A stretch of DNA of 64,000 nucleotides from Halocatena halophila (GCA_027563145.1 CP071306.1:1550001-1614000), one strand, 5' to 3'. Positions 45,063 to 53,641 are shown, numbered from the stretch's first letter. Program-made: numbers and translations. Notes: a model not told the origin generated them from the letters alone.

Positions 45063-45425
45063 TTATCCACACTCCTGGTAGATGTCGCCACGGAGGTGTT
45101 CGAACCGTGCTGTCGTCCACCAGAGGGCTAGATCATACGTTTCGATGTGAACGCCGACCCTCCGTTGGTCCAGTGGATCGTCAAGATCAGCGATGGGGGA
45201 GCCAGATTGGTGTTTGTGGCCAGGCCGCGTATCATCCATCACGGTCCACGTGTTGCCATCCGGCCCACGAAATCGATCGCCAACGGACACATCCGCGACT
45301 GGGTTGAGTTTCGTCGACGACCAGAGCCGGCGGCCACAGCTCGCACACTCGGCTTCGATCGTCACCGCAGTATCTTCCACGGAGACGATTTCGGGATTTG
45401 TCACGGTGTGCTCGTCACAATCCAT
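45063..45425 (-). CDS. hypothetical protein with CxxC motif, 120 aa
   Basis: MDCDEHTVTNPEIVSVEDTA begins a beta-rich domain with AECASCGRRLWSSTKLN, a single CxxC, and GDRFRGPDGNTWTVMDDT. The end (YQECG) adds another cysteine. The rest (GVHIETYDLALWWTTARFEHL) appears folded. The start overlaps the stop of the zinc-ribbon gene by 11 bases, so it is the last gene of a small operon. Proteins of this kind are common in haloarchaeal plasmids and proviruses. Function unknown. Confidence 0.6.
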   Translation of the reverse strand: MDCDEHTVTNPEIVSVEDTAVTIEAECASCGRRLWSSTKLNPVADVSVGDRFRGPDGNTWTVMDDTRPGHKHQSGSPIADLDDPLDQRRVGVHIETYDLALWWTTARFEHLRGDIYQECG

Positions 45426-45654
45426 CAGGGATCGCCTCAATGAGAATGATCCGCCGACAGCCAAGGCATCTGAACACCACGTTCTCGAACGCGTCTGGAT
45501 CTCCATGGAGTGGATTCGGGTGCGCACAGCGCTCGTGTGGACAAACCGCCGCGCCGAACACGGCGTTGTCCTGGGGGACGAGTCGGTGGTCAGTAGTGAA
45601 CTCCCGGCAGCGATGGCGTTCGCCAAATCGATCGAAGGCGGCGTTCTCACCCAT
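45415..45654 (-). CDS. zinc-ribbon protein, 79 aa
   Basis: MGENAAFDRFGERHRCREF starts it. The zinc site is CPHERCAHPNPLHG followed after about 20 residues by FRCLGCRRIIL, four Cys and possible His. Two-thirds of the length is this ribbon, so it is probably a small nucleic-acid-binding or adaptor protein. It overlaps both neighbours, by 8 and 11 bases, which indicates one translation unit. No named family. Confidence 0.6.
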   Translation of the reverse strand: MGENAAFDRFGERHRCREFTTDHRLVPQDNAVFGAAVCPHERCAHPNPLHGDPDAFENVVFRCLGCRRIILIEAIPDGL

Positions 45655-46027
45655 TATCTTCCCCCGGCGCGATCGCCCTTGAATGGCCACGGCCCAGGTG
45701 TTCGAGCCACGTATCGCCTGGGTAGCGGGCCGAATCAGTGTGTGGCTGCGGTTTCGGTAGCCACGTGTGGTGGTTGGTAATCGTCGCTACTCCAGCATCC
45801 GTGATCGCGTAGCTGACTCCGTCAGTCGTTTCGTTCGCCACCACCAACTCCGCTTCGAGCAGTCCGTTCAGATGTGAATAGAGCCGTCGGTAGGTGAGCG
45901 ATGTCGAGAGTCCTACGCTGACCGTTGATTTGAGGTATGACGGCGAGTGCGGACCGGAACCGGCGAGAATGAGCAACAGATCGCGTTCGACTCCGTGGAG
46001 ATCACCGAACCGTGTCTGCGATGGCAC
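45647..46027 (-). CDS. PadR-like winged-helix regulator, 126 aa
   Basis: GTG start (MPSQTRFGDLHGVER). The winged-helix elements are GVERDLLLILAGSGPHSP, TSLTYRRLYSHLNGLLEAEL and VVANETTDGVSYAITDAGV, like PadR/MarR-type single-domain regulators. The C-terminal tail (PKPQPHTDSARYPGDTWLEH) is unstructured and His/Pro-rich. It overlaps the zinc-ribbon gene by 8 bases and its GTG overlaps the TAG of the frame before it, so it belongs to the same operon and may autoregulate. Such regulators are typical of haloarchaeal mobile DNA. Confidence 0.65.
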   Translation of the reverse strand: MPSQTRFGDLHGVERDLLLILAGSGPHSPSYLKSTVSVGLSTSLTYRRLYSHLNGLLEAELVVANETTDGVSYAITDAGVATITNHHTWLPKPQPHTDSARYPGDTWLEHLGRGHSRAIAPGEDNG

Positions 46028-46254
46028 TACTGACCACCTCGCTTTTCGAGTGGCTGTCGGTGGGAAGCTATCTCGTGTAATCGGGGGGTATCACGGCACG
46101 GTGCTGGAATATGGGGGGTCTTGGGGATGTTTCCGAACAGGTGTGATGAATCGACAGAGGGTCCGTTTGTCCGTTCATGTGATGGTGCGTCAGTACGATG
46201 GTCGTCACAGTCAAGGAACTGTGCGACCGTAGAGTGATTTGCTCGCTGTGACAT
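46027..46254 (-). CDS. possible small hydrophilic protein, about 75 aa
   Basis: The frame encodes MSQRANHSTVAQFLDCDDHR then a His, Pro and Asp-rich chain ending PLEKRGGQ. The stop TAG overlaps the GTG of the PadR-like gene, which favours a real first gene of the operon, but no fold or motif is seen and the length could be chance. A GTG three codons earlier (46263) is an alternative start. Confidence 0.35.
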   Translation of the reverse strand: MSQRANHSTVAQFLDCDDHRTDAPSHERTNGPSVDSSHLFGNIPKTPHIPAPCRDTPRLHEIASHRQPLEKRGGQ

Positions 46255-46263
46255 TGTGATCAC

Positions 46264-46592
46264 GGTTGGTCGTTATCTTTCGCGGTACGACAGGATACGA
46301 CAATCAGCGAGCGCCGAACGTACCGGGACTAGGGATCCCGAAGCCCAAGGTGGCCTACCACCCTATGGAGGGCGCGTGCGTTCGATTACTGATTGCCCAG
46401 GGCCTTCCTATCAGGTTTTCTCTGGGTTATCTTCTTGATCCGACTATCACGCTGAGTTGTGATACTCAACTAAATATGTATTCTATCTATATGCGCATAA
46501 ATATTGGGGCCAGACCTGATATCGGGGTCGGGTGGGCCAATTTACATATTCGTGCATCGCTAAAAGTGATGTAACGCCTGTCCGCGTAACCC
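46264..46592. other. boundary region between GC-rich operon and AT-rich accessory segment
   Basis: About 330 bases. It contains a short hairpin GGTGG-CCTA-CCACC (46349-46362) and a run of A/T-rich sequence (about 46465-46510), after which the coding DNA becomes AT-rich. No tRNA, integrase or att-type repeat was recognised. A frame across it has no usable family signal. Confidence 0.4.
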
Positions 46593-47570
46593 ATGTCCAT
46601 TGAGTATTCCACATCGGATCTCGTCACAGCAGCAAATCTTCTTCAATCCTTAAATCCCTCAAAAGTGGGATTACTCCTAGTTATCTGTGATGATGAAGTG
46701 CAGACTCAAGGGGAGCTTTCGGATCTGATAGGACGCAATCAATCAACTATTTCTTCTTATATTCAATCATTGTCGTCACTTTCCCCACCGTTAGTTGCTA
46801 AAGGTCGGTATTACATGATTACGGGCACGGGTGGAAAAGTCATTAGCTTGATCAATGATGTGGCCCGCCGATCCGGTGTTGATTTGCGGACTTTGGACTG
46901 GTCCAGTCGGTCCTCCCGATCAACAATTGATGATCTCCTAACCCCATTGCATGATTCACAGATCGATCGGCCTATCTTCGTTCTGGAGGCACTTGGCAAC
47001 AGGAGTGGGATTGACGGTCCTATCGGGTCACCAGAAGCTGTTAGATTCGCCAATATTGTTCGAGATGTGGAGCAGCGACTAGATGACATGGGGAAGAGTG
47101 TAACAAAGGAAGAGATCCGTCGTACTGTGAAAAATCGATTTGAGGCCGTTGGAGTGGTGAGGCTGGAGGATGACCTTATCCATTTAACTGATAAGGGGCA
47201 TCAACTTGCTTGGTTGTTAAGCGAACTAGTTCACCACATTGAGGAAGAAAACTCGTCCGAGAATGAAATGGAGAGGGAAGAAGTCCTTAGCACTGACCCC
47301 CCTCGCTCTAATCAGAAGGATGTTATCAAGGATGCCACAGCTGCATCGGATCACGTGATGCCGGTTTATGCCCCTGAGACAGGAGAGGGCCCCATTCTTC
47401 CACTTAACGAAAAGACATCAATAAACGAGCTTAGAACGTCTCTTGATCAAGCTGCAAAGAAATATGGAGAAGATGTTGGTCTAGAGTTGGTGTGGATGAT
47501 TCAAACCGATAGTGGGTTGTATCCGATGTCTCCAGGCCACACAGATTCATTAGGACACCAAAATCGATGA
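46593..47570 (+). CDS. two-winged-helix DNA-binding protein, 325 aa, accessory
   Basis: The N-terminal winged helix covers about residues 10-80 (LLLVICDDEVQTQGELSDLI, GRNQSTISSYIQSLSS). A second one at about 105-205 has RPIFVLEALGNRSGIDGPIG, VTKEEIRRTVKNRFEAVGVV and LIHLTDKGHQLAWLLSE. The C-terminal third is charged and partly disordered. Codon use is AT-richer than the core genes. It converges with the unrecognised 491-residue gene, with 11 bases between stop codons. It is likely a transcription factor of an acquired module; its targets are unknown. A CTAAAAG element near 46560 could be its TATA box. Confidence 0.65.
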   Translation: MSIEYSTSDLVTAANLLQSLNPSKVGLLLVICDDEVQTQGELSDLIGRNQSTISSYIQSLSSLSPPLVAKGRYYMITGTGGKVISLINDVARRSGVDLRTLDWSSRSSRSTIDDLLTPLHDSQIDRPIFVLEALGNRSGIDGPIGSPEAVRFANIVRDVEQRLDDMGKSVTKEEIRRTVKNRFEAVGVVRLEDDLIHLTDKGHQLAWLLSELVHHIEEENSSENEMEREEVLSTDPPRSNQKDVIKDATAASDHVMPVYAPETGEGPILPLNEKTSINELRTSLDQAAKKYGEDVGLELVWMIQTDSGLYPMSPGHTDSLGHQNR

Positions 47571-47581
47571 AAAATCGTCAA

Positions 47582-49057
47582 TTATCGGGCTCTGTCGATC
47601 TTTTCATACCAGTCGAGGGTACTGTCCCATTCTTTTTTCCTGCGGCGGATGGCTGTGAGACGAGTTTGATTAATGGAGGGCGGGTGAAGTTTGTCGATCA
47701 AGCTTTCTCCCTGCTGGTATAGTCTCTCAAGGTTATCGTGTGGATTTGGCTCACAGACAAGTGAAACACCGATCAATCCAGCAACTTGCGAGATGTCTCC
47801 TCTGCTGATCAGCGGTCGTATCTCGTTAGACACCCTCGCAAGAGTCGCGGCATGGTTAGTGATTTTCATAATCTCTTGCCTTCGGGCAGGAGTTTTGGCA
47901 AATGGCATTATTTCATTTTCAGCGAGGTATTCAGCTGTGTAGGACATGTCTGGATTTCCGCCTCCCAATCGTTCCAGAATGTTTATAACTTCAATTACTT
48001 CCCTGGAAACCCTTTCTTTGTTGAGTCCACTTTCAATTTCATTCTGGATTGTATAAATGTCGAATAGATTGTTGTACTGGGGTATGGCTAAGGTTGGCGA
48101 GAAATGCACCCAATCATCATGCTGCACCCCAGTTATTTCTGTTACAACCTCTCCTATTGACTCAAAAGCCTCTCGTGTATGTTTGAGATCTCTCGGATTA
48201 TGGTCCAGAATACGAGATTGATCTGGAAGGTGGATAGCTGATCCTACGATTCCCCCACACCCAGCTATCGCAGATTCCCCTTCCCCAATTACGTACCTTA
48301 CATTTAGATGCTCAAAAATTTCGTCCGCAGTGCTCCGAACTTCTAGAGCTGCTGCATATTGATTCAGAACTTTCACATTCCACTCAACAGGATCAAGAAT
48401 TCCTCGCTTAAGCTTTCTTTGCCGTGATTCTTCCGTTTTTCTGCCTCCTATGAAAATGTCTAGATCCTCACCGAGTTTCTCACGAAAGCTCTCTTGATAC
48501 TCCCCTCGCTGATAGTTTATGCGTCCTTTTGCTGCGTCAATCGCAGCGCGTTGTTGGGTGTCACTCGAAACTGCATCAAGTACATCTCGGTTTTGTTTGA
48601 CTATTCTCTTCTGAGTGTGTGCCATATAGAAATTTGAATAATCAATCAGTTGGACGACTCCCCTCCGAAAAAGATGTCCATAAGCCATGGCGAGGCTTTG
48701 ATTCCATGGCGATTGCTTTTCTTTCAAAGCAATAGCCTGCAACCGGTTGTAATCATGGATATCTAAGAGAATCACGGGACTCGATCTACTGGAACCATAT
48801 TGGAGATACGCCAGATTGGCCAGTAGAGAAGCCATCGATAACCCAGGGAGAGCTACATAAGCTAACCGTTTACCGTCGGTTGTATTTTTTTGACTGTCCA
48901 TTGATTGTCTCGCGTTATATTGTACCCAATTTATAATTTTATTTTCTTTCATCAATTGTCCTAACGTAGTTAGAGTGAGAAAACCACCGGTCAACTTGAT
49001 GACCGACCGCCGTGTCGTTTTTAATCCGCTCGGCTGTGTTCTCCACTCACTAGCCAT
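47582..49057 (-). CDS. unrecognised protein with twin-arginine-like N terminus, 491 aa
   Basis: The start MASEWRTQPSGLKTTRRSVIK carries R16-R17 ahead of a hydrophobic stretch (LTGGFLTLTTLGQL), resembling a Tat signal or a short membrane anchor. A second hydrophobic segment (LAYVALPGLSMASLLANLAYL, about residues 65-85) follows, then SPVILLDIHDYNRL. The remainder is mixed helical, with an AIAGCGGIVGSAIHLPDQ glycine-rich loop that might bind a nucleotide or be structural. No family recognised. AT-rich composition and the neighbouring regulator, dehydrogenase copy and nuclease mark it as accessory. A Tat-exported or membrane-tethered effector is conceivable; nothing in the sequence fixes this. 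Confidence 0.55.
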   Translation of the reverse strand: MASEWRTQPSGLKTTRRSVIKLTGGFLTLTTLGQLMKENKIINWVQYNARQSMDSQKNTTDGKRLAYVALPGLSMASLLANLAYLQYGSSRSSPVILLDIHDYNRLQAIALKEKQSPWNQSLAMAYGHLFRRGVVQLIDYSNFYMAHTQKRIVKQNRDVLDAVSSDTQQRAAIDAAKGRINYQRGEYQESFREKLGEDLDIFIGGRKTEESRQRKLKRGILDPVEWNVKVLNQYAAALEVRSTADEIFEHLNVRYVIGEGESAIAGCGGIVGSAIHLPDQSRILDHNPRDLKHTREAFESIGEVVTEITGVQHDDWVHFSPTLAIPQYNNLFDIYTIQNEIESGLNKERVSREVIEVINILERLGGGNPDMSYTAEYLAENEIMPFAKTPARRQEIMKITNHAATLARVSNEIRPLISRGDISQVAGLIGVSLVCEPNPHDNLERLYQQGESLIDKLHPPSINQTRLTAIRRRKKEWDSTLDWYEKIDRAR

Positions 49058-49152
49058 TATATTACATATTCTGTATAGTTCAATATTAGTTGCGGCAGCT
49101 ATATCATATCCTTTGAGAACAGATAGGGTCGTGCGATGACTGGGTGTGTAGT

Positions 49153-50103
49153 ATGGAAGAAGACTGGCCGATAGTTCTTCCGTATACGCTTGATTCGGAG
49201 GAGGCTAGCGTGCTACTCGACGCTCTGCACTCTGAGCTCCCAGAGGTGTCTATCGAATACCACGCGACACCGTCAGCAACAAAGGAAGCTCTCATCGACG
49301 CACCGATCGTGGTAGCGTTTGGGTTTCCTGACGAGTTGTTCTCGTACGCTAAATCACTCCGTTGGGTGCAGGCCCTCAGCGCTGGTGTGAACACGTACAA
49401 CGTCAACGAATTCGAACAGCGGGGCGTCAAACTCACTACGGTGTCGGGTGTCCATGCCCAGCCAGCAGCCGAACAGGCGATCGGATACATGCTCGCATTC
49501 GAGCGCGGGTTTCCTGAGGCGTTTCGTCACCAGCATCGCGGCGTCTGGGAACGCTACGATGTAGGTGAGCTCCACAACTCGACTGTCGGGATCGTCGGTC
49601 TGGGGTCGATCGGCGAACGGGTAGCCGAGCTCGCCAGTGCGTTCGGTGTTGAGACGATCGGATTGAAACGCGATCTCTCCACTGGTGGTGATGTGGTTGA
49701 TGAGTTGGTCGGTCCCGACGGATTGGAATCGCTCCTTGTGCGATCAGATCATGTCGTGCTTGCGTGTCCGCTCACCGATAAAACTCGGAATATGATCGAC
49801 CGAACCGCTCTCAAGACAATGAATGACAATGGAGTGTTACTAAACGTCGCTCGCGGAGGGTTGGTCAAGCACTCAGCACTGGTCCAGGCGCTCCAACGGG
49901 ATTGGATACGCGGTGCGGCGCTTGATGTCGTAGCAGATGAACCGCTGGACGGTGATTCTCCATTGTGGGACCTCTCGAACGTTATCCTTACTCCCCATAT
50001 GGCAGGCCTGACGCCACGATATATGGAGCGCTGTGCATCGATTGTCGCAGATAACTACCGAGCGTTCGTTGCGGGGAATCCGCTGCAGAATCGCATCGTA
50101 TAG
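49153..50103 (+). CDS. D-2-hydroxyacid dehydrogenase (copy 2)
   Basis: The 316-residue paralogue of the gene at 11448-12404 has the same motifs: STVGIVGLGSIGERVAEL, LLNVARGGLVKHS, and LTPHMAGLTP with the catalytic His. The ATG at 49153 (MEEDWPIVLPYTL) is chosen over a GTG three codons before. The N-terminal third has diverged strongly, whereas the block GVETIGLKRDLSTGGDVVDE and what follows is almost identical to copy 1. Codon use resembles the core genes rather than its AT-rich neighbours. Same oxidoreductase role; substrate unknown. Confidence 0.85.
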   Translation: MEEDWPIVLPYTLDSEEASVLLDALHSELPEVSIEYHATPSATKEALIDAPIVVAFGFPDELFSYAKSLRWVQALSAGVNTYNVNEFEQRGVKLTTVSGVHAQPAAEQAIGYMLAFERGFPEAFRHQHRGVWERYDVGELHNSTVGIVGLGSIGERVAELASAFGVETIGLKRDLSTGGDVVDELVGPDGLESLLVRSDHVVLACPLTDKTRNMIDRTALKTMNDNGVLLNVARGGLVKHSALVQALQRDWIRGAALDVVADEPLDGDSPLWDLSNVILTPHMAGLTPRYMERCASIVADNYRAFVAGNPLQNRIV

Positions 50104-50276
50104 TTGAGGCCAATCAGTGATAGTGATGGTGTATCATCAATACCATTAATCGAATATAGAAAATAATTTATTAATATATTATAATTTGAGTGTTATCCCT
50201 TTATAATCTGAAGGCATGCAAGTTAGTATGATTTATATAATGAAAAGTGGTATAACCAGATAACAGACCCATATCA

Positions 50277-52271
50277 ATGCCAAGCTTCATACTTGATCTG
50301 GATATACTTGTTGAGAATAATTCTCCAAAACTAGAAGAGGTGGCAACTCAAGTTCAAGTTGAACCTGGTTTCATTAGGGAACTCAAGCGAACATTCGGCA
50401 ACGATCTAGATTCAGTGTCTGAATTGGAAATAGGGATTCAGATTTCAAACATCTGCGAATTGGCATGGGAAGATAATGAAAATTCAGAAAAGATCCAAAA
50501 ACACACTGTCGCACTAGCAGAGCGTCTCCATGGAGCCCAAAAGGCAAATAAAGGATTGTTGTTCCATAGCACTTCCTCCGAAGTTCTGATCGCACATTAC
50601 CGGGAAAACGAGGGGTGGGTAAAGGATTCAGATATACTCATCAGTGGTGATCGGGTTGATAAGGATAGTGTTATCAGTATGTTTGCGCTTGAGGCATCGG
50701 CCAGCAATCGTGATGTCTCTGTAGTCAATGCAGATTACTATACCGATTCTACAACGATCATGCAGATTTTCAACGTCTTGTCAGATGATATATTACAGGA
50801 AATACCTGATCGAGAGGTCTATCTCAATGGGGAGCCAGTATATGACGGACGTTACTCGGTCAGATACTCTTTCGGGCGATGGCAATGTATCGAAATGCTT
50901 GATGACGGGTCGCTTCGTCTTGATTCTGATTCAGAGACATTCACAATTGAAAAACAGCATGATGCTAAGCCTCGCCTCTATAACTATACATTCGATGGTG
51001 GACGATTTGGTTTGTTGAGATGTGATAAACTTTGGAAATTTGAACGTGAATATTTCAAACACAAACATGGATGGTTGACATCCAAACGTGTTTACCGCCA
51101 CCTTGTAAACAAGGAGAACACTTACAAGGAGTCCAGAACGGAGATTAAATTCTCAGACTCAACGATACGGAAATGTGAGAAAGCAACTGACCACGGCCAT
51201 GTCGTCTTCGCCAAACATAACGACGATGGTGTGCTGACTCAAGAGTTTGCAGATAAGATTATCAGGTCTATCACCAGTAATAAGCAATATCGTCTATACT
51301 TTGCCTCACATCAAGACGTTCCGGAACATGAAAATCTGCGGTTCGAATCTGGAGATTATACCCTCGTGTTCCCTAATATTGATGCTGGTTCTATCACGAA
51401 AAGGAGGGACGAACTCCAGCTATTGTACGACCAAGCGACTAATGATGGACTTCCCCTAGTCCGTCAGTATATGACTGCTGCGGGTCTCTTAATTGGACTC
51501 AGCACGGTCTCAAAAACGTCCTCAGCCAATTCACTCAAGGGTGTAATCGCATCAAGCACCTACGGCGCGATTCAGGGATATATCGAACAAAAGCTAGAAA
51601 CTGCAGAGACACCAGATGCATTTCGGAGTTCACTGAATGCCTACTTCGACACGGTCGGTACGGAAACACAGCCAGCATCTATCGTTGATGGCAGCTTTGG
51701 TTACGACGGCTTCAAGAGGTTGGTTCAGATGATCGACAAGGCTGGCCGGTCCCTGAAGCTTTCAGCGGGCGATTTCAAAGGGCTCAATGAAGAGGGATAT
51801 CGAAGTGTCATCACCTCCACGATTGGTCAGCGAATCGACGGCAACCTGGTCCGTGAACCAGAAACAGGGCGAGGGCCAGCCGATATCCGGCTACAAGATA
51901 ATAATGGTGATGTCATCTATATCGGTGAGTGTAAATATTGGACAGAAGACAATACTGGTGCTGAATATAACGTTAAGAAACCACTTGAACAGCTCGATAC
52001 ATACTACCAGCATCAATTATTTGATTCAATTATTATATTCTTTAAATCAGAAGACTATAGTCAGCTTGATATCAATGCTGTTTGGAAGGAAATCGACGAG
52101 AAGCTCGCATCTCATGACACAACCTTATCTCTTGAGGATAAAATGTCGGAGACTCCTCGGTCTCGAATATATGAGCGTCAATCAGCCAGGAATAATGAAT
52201 ATCGATACTTATCAATTCACGTATTTGATGTTAGCGCAACACAGCACCATGAAATAACCGCATACGCTTGA
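50277..52271 (+). CDS. 664-aa protein with C-terminal PD-(D/E)XK nuclease domain, accessory
   Basis: The C-terminal about 170 residues contain a restriction-endonuclease-like core: helix residues around E505 to I520 (GLNEEGYRSVITSTIGQRID), D536 in GPADIRL, a beta strand ending GECKYW with E551 and K553, and then a helix KPLEQLDTYYQHQLFDSIII. The D-x(14)-E-x-K spacing is the canonical PD-(D/E)XK pattern. The first about 400 residues are of unknown fold with strongly beta-like segments (GLLFHSTSSEVLIAHYRENE, YTFDGGRFGLL, FESGDYTLVFP). The gene is AT-rich, follows an AT-rich intergenic stretch, and has no methylase or helicase beside it. A stand-alone defence or mobile-element nuclease is my inference; gene start is ATG 50277. 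Confidence 0.7.
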   Translation: MPSFILDLDILVENNSPKLEEVATQVQVEPGFIRELKRTFGNDLDSVSELEIGIQISNICELAWEDNENSEKIQKHTVALAERLHGAQKANKGLLFHSTSSEVLIAHYRENEGWVKDSDILISGDRVDKDSVISMFALEASASNRDVSVVNADYYTDSTTIMQIFNVLSDDILQEIPDREVYLNGEPVYDGRYSVRYSFGRWQCIEMLDDGSLRLDSDSETFTIEKQHDAKPRLYNYTFDGGRFGLLRCDKLWKFEREYFKHKHGWLTSKRVYRHLVNKENTYKESRTEIKFSDSTIRKCEKATDHGHVVFAKHNDDGVLTQEFADKIIRSITSNKQYRLYFASHQDVPEHENLRFESGDYTLVFPNIDAGSITKRRDELQLLYDQATNDGLPLVRQYMTAAGLLIGLSTVSKTSSANSLKGVIASSTYGAIQGYIEQKLETAETPDAFRSSLNAYFDTVGTETQPASIVDGSFGYDGFKRLVQMIDKAGRSLKLSAGDFKGLNEEGYRSVITSTIGQRIDGNLVREPETGRGPADIRLQDNNGDVIYIGECKYWTEDNTGAEYNVKKPLEQLDTYYQHQLFDSIIIFFKSEDYSQLDINAVWKEIDEKLASHDTTLSLEDKMSETPRSRIYERQSARNNEYRYLSIHVFDVSATQHHEITAYA

Positions 52272-52394
52272 ATGAGAAGAAGACACTCGTCGCTGTATTT
52301 AGCCATGAACACGCTTGGCGAAAGCGTCGTTCTTCTCGGCAAGTGATGGTCCTGGTGCGAACCCTTACCCTCCGCCCGGTCTGAGCTCAGTTCT

Positions 52395-52937
52395 ATGACC
52401 GATTCCGATCCGCTTCCCACCGCAGAGTTCGTCCATCATACGGCGCTTACCGTCCCCGATCTCGATGAAGCGGTTGCCTTCTTCGTCAAGGTGCTGGGCT
52501 GTGAGGAACTGTATCGGAAGGGGCCGTTTGGTGATCCAGATGGTGATTCAATGAAACGGCGTCTCGGTGTGCATCCGGATGCCGTCGCCGAACTCGCAAT
52601 GGTGCGATGTGGTCCCGCGATGAATCTGGAACTGTTCGAGTGGGACGCTCCAGACCAGGACGAGACCGCTCCCACTCTCGCTGATAACGGCGCAACACAC
52701 ATTGGAATCCAGGTCGGGTCGATCGATCGGGCGCTATCGGTGCTCTCCAATCGTGAGGATGTCGAAGTACTAGATGAACCCCAAACTAATGACGACGGAC
52801 CCACAGCTGGCCTCACGTACGTATTCTGCCGGACTGACTGGGGGCTGATGCTTGAACTACTCGAAGCGCCGGATTCACTGCCATACGAGCAAACAACTGA
52901 TGGACGACTGTTCGATCCTGCCACGTCGTTGAGTTAG
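52395..52937 (+). CDS. VOC (glyoxalase/bleomycin-resistance) superfamily protein
   Basis: The 180-residue protein shows paired beta-alpha-beta modules: FVHHTALTVPDLDEAVAFFV (metal His), ELAMVRCGPAMNLELFEW (Glu), GATHIGIQVGSIDRALSVL (His) and TDWGLMLELLE (Glu), the four ligand positions of a metal-binding VOC enzyme. It could be a lyase, dioxygenase or resistance protein; no closer assignment is possible. It is the first gene with core composition after the nuclease gene and stands on its own. Confidence 0.8.
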   Translation: MTDSDPLPTAEFVHHTALTVPDLDEAVAFFVKVLGCEELYRKGPFGDPDGDSMKRRLGVHPDAVAELAMVRCGPAMNLELFEWDAPDQDETAPTLADNGATHIGIQVGSIDRALSVLSNREDVEVLDEPQTNDDGPTAGLTYVFCRTDWGLMLELLEAPDSLPYEQTTDGRLFDPATSLS

Positions 52938-53023
52938 TCTAAGTAGCATCTCTCCATTGGCTACAGCACCGAATTAGTGAACACCACACCATACTTCTCC
53001 CACAAGAGCCCATCCGCAACTAT

Positions 53024-53641
53024 CTATCCAGATGATGGTTTTTGATAGAGTGCCTCAGTCCCAGCGTGCTGATGTGGCTCGCCCCCGGAGTCGTCATCGA
53101 AAACTACGTCATCAGCGTAGAGACAATCCCAATCCTCGTAGTAGGTACTGAGCTCGCCTTCATCGTAGAAATATTCATTGTCACCCCAGTCTGGAGCAGG
53201 TGGAATTTCGTCTTTGTCAACGAATGCGAAGAGCGCATGAATGCCACCGGGCCGAGTCTGCGATTTGAAGTGGCTGAACTGATCGTGTCGCTCATCGGGT
53301 CGGAGATACTGAATCGTTCCGATCGAATAGAAAATATCGATCGGCGTCGTGAGTGTGAGTGTGTTGATGTCGCCTTGCGCGACCTCGATACTAACGGCTT
53401 TCTCCTCGGCCAGTTGCTCAGCTTTTTCGAGTCCGTTCGGAGCGATATCGATAGCCGTTACGGTGATCCCCTGCTCTGCGAGATAGACGGAATCACGGCC
53501 CTCTCCTGCACCAACATCAACGGCTGTGAGGGTGTTCTGATCGGGTGCGTGTTCAACGGCACGTTTGACGAGTTCGTTTGGTTCCGTTCCCCAGTAGTAC
53601 TCGTCCTGTGCGTACAGCTGCTGTAGTTCATCGTATTTCAT
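53024..53641 (-). CDS. TehB-like SAM-dependent methyltransferase
   Basis: The 205-residue protein has motif I LTAVDVGAGEGRDSVYLAEQ, VTAIDIAPNGLEKAEQL (motif II), and YSIGTIQYLRPDERHD, the arrangement of tellurite-resistance (TehB) and thiopurine methyltransferase-like enzymes. It uses SAM to methylate small, often toxic, molecules; tellurite or another substrate cannot be told apart. The start MKYDELQQLYAQDEYYWG is usual for the family. It lies near the MarR/SDR/MFS group, which would fit a detoxification neighbourhood. Confidence 0.8.
   Translation of the reverse strand: MKYDELQQLYAQDEYYWGTEPNELVKRAVEHAPDQNTLTAVDVGAGEGRDSVYLAEQGITVTAIDIAPNGLEKAEQLAEEKAVSIEVAQGDINTLTLTTPIDIFYSIGTIQYLRPDERHDQFSHFKSQTRPGGIHALFAFVDKDEIPPAPDWGDNEYFYDEGELSTYYEDWDCLYADDVVFDDDSGGEPHQHAGTEALYQKPSSG

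Noticed and set aside
46266..46574. Plus-strand frame crossing the boundary region before the two-winged-helix gene
   Set aside because: Composition changes within the frame, no promoter at its start, no family signal; it runs through the promoter of the next gene.
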